Assembly: GCA_023548195.1 (NCBI GenBank)
Contig: JAJHZJ010000695.1
Span: 1,222,110 to 1,286,109, forward strand
Origin: Bettongia penicillata ogilbyi
Lineage: Eukaryota; Chordata; Mammalia; Diprotodontia; Potoroidae
Length of the DNA stretch: 64,000 bases
Reading direction: 5' to 3'
Below, piece by piece: positions 56,560 through 64,000 of the stretch. The notes under the pieces are model-generated. The model did no database searches, was not told the origin of the DNA, and saw only the letters and a list, made by a program, of their open reading frames with translations. How positions within the stretch are numbered: the first letter of the stretch is position 1; each line of letters starts with the position of its first letter. The position numbers and the translations under genes were made by a program.

Positions 56560-58490
56560 GTTGCATGAAGATACGTACATACACACATATATATGTATAA
56601 TTTTTTAAATATTTTATACTAGCAGTAATAGCAGTAAAGTCATTGTTTTGATCATTTAGCTTTTCTATTAGCATCGTCTATGGGAATATTTGAATGCTAA
56701 ATGATCAGACAGAATCTGCTCCAACAGGATCATTAAATTAGCAACTCTCTCATAGGAGTGATTGCAGACATACATGCAATGATGATGAATTAATACTCTG
56801 GGAAAATATGCAACAGGAGAATCAGATTTTGTGTGGATCACTGAAATAAAGTGACCAAATGCATGAATGACTGCAGAATTGTTTTTAGACTACAGACTGC
56901 AGTTTTTAGAATTGTTGCATGAATGCCAAATGACCCTTAGGAAAAGCCTTTAAAGGAAAGGGGATAATAGGGACTACTTGATTTGGTCAAGGGCATAGAA
57001 GCATAAACTCCACAAAAATTTGCTTAATGTAATTGAATATCAAATTGCAATAGGTTCTTGAAATGGATACTCCAGTAGAGAACCAAAGAAATGTAAATAA
57101 TCTATGGCCCTACAAGTTCATTCACTAGTGTTATTAGACATTAGTTGGTTTTTTTTTTTTTACCACTTTACCATAATCATCAGCCATAAGGGCAATATCA
57201 TCCTGTCAGAGCTAGAATATCCTCAACATCCTCTGTGCTGAGAGGTCTCTGAGACATTCAGTCCTTTAGGGATCAGTGAAGTCAAACTAGCCCATTTCTC
57301 TATTTCTTCGTGTAATGTCCCCACCAGATACACAGGGGAATTTCATGGGATAGAGATCTTAAATGTAAAGAAATCCTGATTTTGCTTTTATTTATTTAAA
57401 GAATATAGCAGGGTCTCATGTGATAAAAAGAAACTGTGCATAGTATACATAGGAATCTATTCTTGACAATAAACTCTTATTATCACCTAGGGTTTTCTTT
57501 CTCTCATGGGGTGGTCACTTGCCTACAAGAGAATAAAGTGTCCCTTTGTTTCCTCCTTTATACCAAATCATGTCACAACCCTCCTTTTAAACCTGGAAAA
57601 ATGTTGACTGAGCTCTACTGGAGCCTTCCAAATCTAACACCTTGGTCTTTTCTCCTTTTACCCCAGTGGACAGGATTAGATTTCTGTGCATCCATATAAA
57701 TTTGCTACTACAATACCCAGTAAGAAGCTCTTAATCCATTGAGCATTTGTATTTTCTGTCTACTGAAGTGATTATAACTTTTATCAACAACAAATTCCAT
57801 TCCTTCTCTTTTATGTCTCCCATGAAAGACAACCTACTTAATATTTCTCTCTCTGACCGAAGCACTTGTTAAGACACAGAATTTATTTCAAGTGTATTAC
57901 ACTGAAGGTGATTACCTAAATATATAAATGTTTTTTAGAAAATATTACCATTCTAAGGACAAAACAGTGCTGGGATAGATGGGTTAAGGTCAAGAGAGCA
58001 TCTGTAGTGAAAGTGTGAAATGACACATTTTTTTCAACAAGGCCAACATGGATAATTGCTTTGCTCAACTATTTTTTTGTCTTAGTTTTCTATTTATCAA
58101 TGGCAGAGTAGGAGGTAGGAAGGAAAAAAAAAACACAAATATTTGATTATCAAAAAAAAAGTGTGAAAAAGGATATGACTCTGAAAGAAGAAAACAGAAA
58201 TGATGAAACATGTGGGAGAGAGAAAGAAGTAATATAGAGAATCCAAAAGAGATTGAGACAAAGGAGTGTTTTTGGGGAGATAAGTGAGCAGTTGGGGGTA
58301 TAATGAAGTAAACAAAGATTAGGAACTTATTGGACTTGACCTTAGCCTCAGCCAGCAGTGCAAGTGTTAAAGGTGTTAGTCACATGTCTCTCTTGGACAG
58401 AGTATTAAGTTGTACTGGAAAGAATGATAGTTTCATATAATCCCAGTATAGAAAGAGAACTCAGTTTATTCATTTCAGTTTCAACATGAT
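56560..58490. other. 3' flank of the OR51V1-like gene, nothing recognised
   Basis: No gene. A/T-rich patches. The 87-codon frame at 57,436-57,699 and the antisense frame at 58,097-58,315 have no recognisable content. Confidence 0.45.
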
Positions 58491-58499
58491 CAGGTAATC

Positions 58500-59290
58500 T
58501 ACTCTCTAGGTATCTAGATGACTTAGTGGTTTTGTAATCAAGAAGGCTCTTCTTCCTGAGTGGCATGACTCTTCATAGTTGAGTGACCCTGGGCCAGTCA
58601 TTTAATCTCATTTGCCTCAGTTCCCTCATCTGTTAAATTACCTGGAGACAGAAATGTCAAAACACTCCATAACATTTGCCAAGAAAACCACAAAAGGGGT
58701 CATGAAAGTTGGGCATCACTGAAAAAGAACTGAACAGCCATCTACCCTGTTTGGAAATCCTTAATGAATGCGAATTCATGACTATTCTGGCTGGTCATCC
58801 AGAATTTTAAGATCTTATTCTTACAATATGTTTCTTGTATTGAAAGCAAAGTATACCCATATTCCCATTTCTCCTACTACCCCTTGATCAAATATAAATG
58901 TTATTGTTTTCCTTATGTCAGCTCTTCCTGTATTTGAAGACAGCTATCAACTCGGCCAATATCTGTAATACTCCCAACTGATGCTCAGTGTAGCCTGGTT
59001 CCCAGTTCCTTCCTTGCCTTATGCTCCACAATGTCAATACTTCAGTAGTTAAAAGCATCTAGAATTTCATCATAATAGGCACAGCCTTCACTGGTGTGTA
59101 GTACCGGATTAAAGGCTGTGGAACTGAATGAGTTCATCTAGTCCAACCTTTCATATGCAGATGTTAATTATGATGCTTCAGAATGGGAGGTGACTTGATT
59201 AAAAATGTAAATGGCAGAACTAGCATTCAAATCTAGGTATTTTGACTCCAAACCAATATTCTTCATTAAACCATATCAAGTAATTTGTTG
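58500..59290. repeat. MAR1-like SINE (+), CR1/L3 scrap, antisense MIR
   Basis: 58,500-58,740: gtgaccctgggccagtca, tttgcctcagttccctcatctg, gccaagaaaaccacaaaaggggtcatg. 58,790-59,060: tatttgaagacagctatcaac in a CR1/L3 context. 59,130-59,290: aatggcagaactagcattcaaatc in antisense MIR order. Confidence 0.7.
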
Positions 59291-59294
59291 TGGG

Positions 59295-60195
59295 AGAAAA
59301 CTTTATTATTTTTTTAAATTATTTGATTCTTGTTTTGTATGAGAAGATACTGTTTAACCTAGGATGTGTAGTATGTGTAGATCCTGCTGATCCCAGAGAC
59401 CCTGCAAGAGACCTAGCATTTGCTATTTAGAACCCACCCAGTCTTTGATTTGGGACCTCCCTCCAAGCTTGTTTCTTTGCTCTGATCAAGTTTTATTGAA
59501 TATTTATTAAATGTATAGATAGGGAGATATAGACACACACACATACATCAAGCTACCTATATGCATTATCTATATGTATATTAAAAAAAACCAAACCAGC
59601 CTGTGTGCTGTCCACTCCGCTTATTTTCTTTCCACTCTTGTTTGAACTCTATATAATGTAAAATCAACAAAGACTGAGGAGAATCTCAGCTATGCATATT
59701 TTTCCTGGCTCTTTCCCTGTCTGCAGAACTTAATAAAGTGCTTTCTAAAAACCTGTATAGATTTTACTTTTTCTATTGACTCATAATGGCCATGTTCTTC
59801 TTCAAAAAATCTACTTTCTAGTTCTCCATATAAGTCAAGTCATTGTATGTGGAAGTGTTTGTTTAGATATTTTAATAGGTTACATCTATTTGGTGGTAAG
59901 TATTTTGTATTCTCTACTAATTTGGGACATTATTCCAAGGGTCACACAGAGAATGCATCACCCAAATATGCTAAACATGACTATCAACACCAGTTTCATT
60001 TCACAGTCCCACTGATTCATTAGAAAGAAAATAGTCACACCTTAAATTATACTAGACATTGGGGATTATAATATTAAATCGAAGAATGAGTGAAATGACA
60101 AGTCAATATGGTTGACCTCATCTATCCGCCTACACGTGGACATTTTTCTGCAATGTATTTTTTCTTCTTTAAAAAAAGTGGTATACAGACCATAA
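59295..60195. other. Intergenic DNA, nothing recognised
   Basis: Short tatag/acac microsatellite near 59,515-59,550. No gene. Confidence 0.4.
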
Positions 60196-60199
60196 TTAA

Positions 60200-60335
60200 A
60201 GAATTTCACGATGATGTGGACACCAGCATGGGCAAAACAAGAGAATTCTGCCTCACTTCAGCAAAGAGATCCCTGCAATTCCCCTTTGATCAGACTGTGG
60301 GTCTCTCCATTGCCTGTGGGTAGAGGACTCCAAAA
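60200..60335 (-). mobile_element. Half-L1 leader fragment, antisense
   Basis: aacaagagaattctgcc, agcaaagagatccctgcaattcccc is the reverse complement of the leader of element D (29,968-30,022). Confidence 0.6.
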
Positions 60336-60719
60336 GCTGCCACTGCCACTTTTCTTTGACAATACCATTTCATATCTTATCTCTTATACTTACTAGACTT
60401 ATGACTGTACCAGTCAACATTTCTCTGAGCTTCACTTTCTCTATATTTAAAATAGTGATAATATTTCTAGTACTATTTAGTTCATAGAATTTTAATGGAA
60501 ATGTGCTTTGTGAACTTTAAAATGCTACAAAACTGAATTACTATATTTATATTATGGAGGAACCAAGGGAAAATTCCATTATGTTTCTGTCCCTTTCTGT
60601 TAGGCTTTTTATAAGTCCTGTGGTGATGCTTTGTATCTACCAATGGGACAGGTATAAATCCCTGGAATGGAAAAGATGTGAAGTAATTTAGTTTGTAATC
60701 TGGGGTGCTTGTCTCATAA

Positions 60720-60910
60720 GGGAACTTGAATCAATTAGGTTCTACAGTAGATTTGAGTGTCTGGTCTGTATTTAGGAAGATTCATCTTCCTGATTTCAAA
60801 TCTGGCCTCAGACACTTACTAGTTGTGGAACCCTAGTTGTCACTTAAAATCTGTTTGCTTCATTTTCTTCATTTATAAAATGAGCCAGAGTAGGGAAATC
60901 CGATATCTTG
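60720..60910 (+). repeat. MAR1/MIR-like SINE, degraded
   Basis: atttcaaatctggcctcagacacttactagttgtgg and catttataaaatgagcc in SINE order. Confidence 0.7.
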
Positions 60911-61099
60911 GGAGCAACCAATATCTACAAAAGTAGGAAGGTATGGACAGCTAATCACACAAGGTCAGCACAATGATAACAAATATATCACAATCTACAT
61001 ATAAAAGTAGGTCATTCTATCCCAGCAATGCCCTCACTATTTGAAAGGAAGAATAAGCACATACATAAAATTAGCAAAAAAATGCAGAAATACAAGTAA

Positions 61100-61245
61100 A
61101 GAAAACTCAAGGTGCTTCCAATATGACAGAGTGAAAGCATGGACTTGCTTGAGGTCCCCTCCAAATCCCTCCAAATGCATTTACAAAATGACTTTAAACA
61201 AATTTCTGAGATGTAGAACCCACAAAAATGGCAGAGATGGCACAG
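61100..61245 (+). mobile_element. L1/HAL1 leader fragment
   Basis: ccaatatgacagagtgaaagcatgg, then aatgactttaaacaaatttctgag is the opening of the HAL1/L1 leader (compare 14,320-14,405), cut off after about 145 bp. Confidence 0.6.
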
Positions 61246-61289
61246 AATCTTATATAGGTTCTACACATACATTCATATTTAATATATTT

Positions 61290-63700
61290 TCACCTTAAAT
61301 ATGTTTCATAGAAGAATTAAAATGAATGGGAGAAATCATAGAAACAAAACAATACATAACACAAGTGAAAAAGATCTACTTCATTCTGTGATCCAATTCC
61401 ATAGCTCGTTCTCTGCATGTGGAAGGCATTTTGCCTCAAGAATTGATTGGGAATTTTTTAGTCCCCTGCATTGGTGTGAAGGGCTAAGTATACCAGAAAA
61501 ATTCTTCATGCACTATGGTTGTTGCTGTGCACAAAGTTCTCCTGGTTCTGTTCTTTCCCTCAGCATCAGTACATATAAATCCTTCCAGGCCTCTCTAAAG
61601 TCTTCCTGTTCATCATTTCTTATGGCACAATAATATTCTATTACATTCATATGCCACAATTTGTTCAGTCATTCCCCAATTGATGGACATCCCCTTGATT
61701 TCCAGTTCTTGGCCACCACAAAGATAGTTGCTATAAATATTTTTGTACATGTGGGATCTTTTCCCCTTTTTATGATCTCTTTGGGATACAGTCCTAGAGG
61801 CAATGTTTCTGGGTCAAAGGGTATGCACAATTTTGTAGCCCTTTGGGCATAGTTCCAAATTGCTTTGCAGAATGGTTGAATCAGCTCACAGCTCCACCAA
61901 CAAGGAATTAGCGTTCCAACTCTCCCACACTTTCTCCAACATTTATCAGTTTCCTGATTAGCCAATCTGATAGGTTTGATGTGGTATCTCAGAGTTGTTT
62001 TGATTTCCATCTCTCTAATCAATAGTGATTTAGAGCACTTTTTCTTTTGATTATAGATAGCTTTAATTTTTACCTCTGAAAACTGCTTTTTAATATCCTT
62101 TGACCATTTATCAATTGGTGAATGACTTCTATTCTTGTACATTTGACTCAGCTCTCTCTGTGATTTAGAAATGAGGTCTTTATCACATATACTAGTTACA
62201 AAAATTCTTTCCCACTTTTCTGCTTCCTTCCTAATCTTAGTTGCATTGGGTTTGTTTGTGCAAAGCCTTTTCAACTTAATATAATAAAAATTATCTACTT
62301 TGCAATTCATAATGTTCTCTATCTCTTGTTTGGTCATAAATTTCTCCATTCATATAAATCTGACAAATACATTATTCCTTGCTCCCCTAATTTGTTTATA
62401 GTATCAATCTTTATACCTAATTCATATGTCCATTTGGATTTATTCTTGTGCAGGGTGTCTGGCATTGGTCTATGCCCAGTTTCTACCACACTGTTATCCA
62501 GTTTTCCCAGAAGTTTTTGTAAAACAGTGAGCTCTTAACCCAGAAAGTGGGATCCTTGAGTTTATCAAATCGTAGATTCCTATATTCATTGACTGCTGTG
62601 TCTTGAGTACCTAAACTATTCCACTGGTCTGCCCTTTTATTTCTTAGCCAGGAGCAAGTGGTTTTTGATGATTGCTGTTTTATGGTATAAATTGAGATCT
62701 GGCTAGGCCACTTTCCCTAGCATTTCTTTTCATTAGTTCCCTTGATATTTTGGATCCTTTGTTCTTCCAAATGAATTTTGATATTTTTCCTAGCTCTAGA
62801 AAATAATTATCTGGTAGTTTGTTTGAAATGGCACTGACTAAGTAAATTACTTTAGGTAGCATTGTCATTTTTATTATATTAGCCTGGCCTACCCATGAGC
62901 AATTGATGATTTTCTACTTACTTAGATCTGACTTTATTTATGCAAGAAATGTTTCATCATTGTGTTCATATAGTGCCTTGGTTTGTTTTGGCAGGTAGAC
63001 TCCTCAATATTTAAATGGAATATCTCTTTATATTCCTTGCTGTTTGATTTTGTTAGTAATATATAGCAATGCAGATAATTTATGTGGGTTTATTTTGTAG
63101 CCTAAAACTTTGTTAAAGTAGTTTTTTAATTGATTCTCTGGGGTTCTCTAAGTATATCATCTGAAAAGAGTGATTACATAGCTTTTTCCTTGCCTATTCT
63201 AATTCCTTCAATTTCTTTTTCTTCTCTTATTGCTAAAGCTAACATTAGTACCATATTGAATAAGAAGTTGTGATAATGGACGTCCTTGTTTCACCTCTTG
63301 GAAATGAATATAGTTTGTTGCCATTATATATAATTCTTGCTGATGGTTTTAGGTAGATACTGCTTATTATTTTAAAGAAAGTTCCATTTATTCCTGTGCT
63401 CTCCAGTGTTTTCAATAGGAATGGGTATTGTATTTTGTCAAAAGCTTTTTCTTCTTCTATTTAGATAATCATAATTTCTTTAGTTTTTTTGTTGATATGA
63501 TCAATAATGTTGATAGCTTTCCTAATATTGAACCAGCCCCACTTTCCTGATACAAATTCTACCTGATCATAATGTATTATTCTCATGATAAGTTGCAGCA
63601 TTCTTTTTGCTAATATCTTATTTAAAATTTTTACATCTATTTTCATTAGAGAAATTGGTCTATAATTTTCTTTTTTCTCCAATTGTGAGATATCTTCTTC
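61290..63700 (-). mobile_element. L1, antisense: ORF2 (RT to C-terminus) and 3' UTR, relatively young
   Basis: Reading from the right, the frame at 63,461-63,682 encodes [20 protein letters not shown] and [16 protein letters not shown], the reverse transcriptase region. The frame at 61,669-62,349 (226 codons uninterrupted) carries the ORF2 C-terminal domain with IKLKRLCTNKPNATKIRKEA, SPIDKWSKDIKKQFSEVKIK, KKCSKSLLIREMEIKTTLRY, CWRKCGRVGTLIPCWW and LGLYPKEIIKRG. Frameshifts separate the two, so it is inactive, but it is the least decayed L1 here. It is cut at about 63,700 by another element and its 5' part would continue beyond the window. Confidence 0.88.
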
Positions 63701-63704
63701 CTTT

Positions 63705-64000
63705 TATTTTTTTAAAATTTATTTATTTTTAGTTTTCAACATCGATTTCCACAAAATATTGAGTTCCAAATTCTCTCCCCATCTCTTCTCTACCCCCCAC
63801 TTCAAGACACTATGCATATTGATTACCCCTTCCCCCAATTTGCCCTCCCTTCTATTGTACTCCTCCTTTCCCTTATCCCTGTCTCCTCTATTTTCTTGTA
63901 GGGCAAGATAGATTTCTATACCCCATTACCAGTATTTCTTATTTATCTGTTGCATGTAAAAACAATATTCAACATTTGTTTTTAAAACTTTGAGTTTCGA
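63705..64000 (-). mobile_element. Half-L1 (HAL1-type) 3' end inserted in the L1, antisense, runs off the window
   Basis: On the minus strand it contains gggtatagaaatctatcttgcc, the gatggggagagaatttggaact block and the aaactaaaaataaataaattt A-rich end, matching the 3' ends of elements A and C. Its A-tail abuts the interrupted L1 reverse transcriptase sequence at about 63,705. Confidence 0.8.

Noticed and set aside
61669..62349. 226-codon antisense frame as a host gene
   Set aside because: It is the C-terminal domain of L1 ORF2, recognisable by its IDKW, CWRKCG and PKEIIKRG motifs.

Overview
The window is mammalian nuclear DNA, almost certainly from an Australian marsupial. The single globin gene encodes an adult beta chain close to what I recall of kangaroo beta-globin. 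The interspersed repeats are the marsupial mixture: ORF2-less half-L1 elements, L1, CR1/L3, L2, MIR and tRNA-derived SINEs, with no Alu or B1. I read it as the 3' part of the beta-globin locus running into the class I olfactory receptor (OR) array that flanks this locus in mammals.

Layout. 1-9 kb: intergenic DNA with a full-length 7SL RNA pseudogene, a lone decayed globin exon 3 (3,788-3,905), a palindromic hAT MITE and an L2 copy. 9.25-11.55 kb: intact three-exon adult beta-globin gene with CACCC, CCAAT, TATA and poly(A) signals. 11.6-26 kb: a second, antisense 7SL relic, three half-L1 elements (ORF1 but no ORF2) and an L1 3' end. A second lone globin exon 3 (25,970-26,086) follows directly. 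26-33 kb: old SINE, L2 and CR1 debris, another ORF1 relic and a second copy of the MITE. 33,059-34,006 (-): intact OR51-family receptor. 35-53 kb: two L1s with large internal ORF2 deletions, a roughly 2-kb direct duplication (40.9-43.05 and 47.04-48.97 kb) and trinucleotide arrays. 55,604-56,548 (+): intact receptor best matching OR51V1, the receptor next to HBB in placental mammals and in the same orientation as HBB. 57-64 kb: repeats, ending in an antisense L1 interrupted by a half-L1.

Only three protein-coding host genes look functional: HBB and two odorant receptors. They do not form a pathway; their linkage reflects the ancient embedding of the beta-globin cluster in OR51/OR52 genes. No embryonic HBE and no locus control region were recognised, so both probably lie to the left of base 1. 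The most unusual material is the pair of exon-3-only globin relics either side of HBB, the two 7SL relics, and the half-L1 family, whose 3' part carries a repeated segment.
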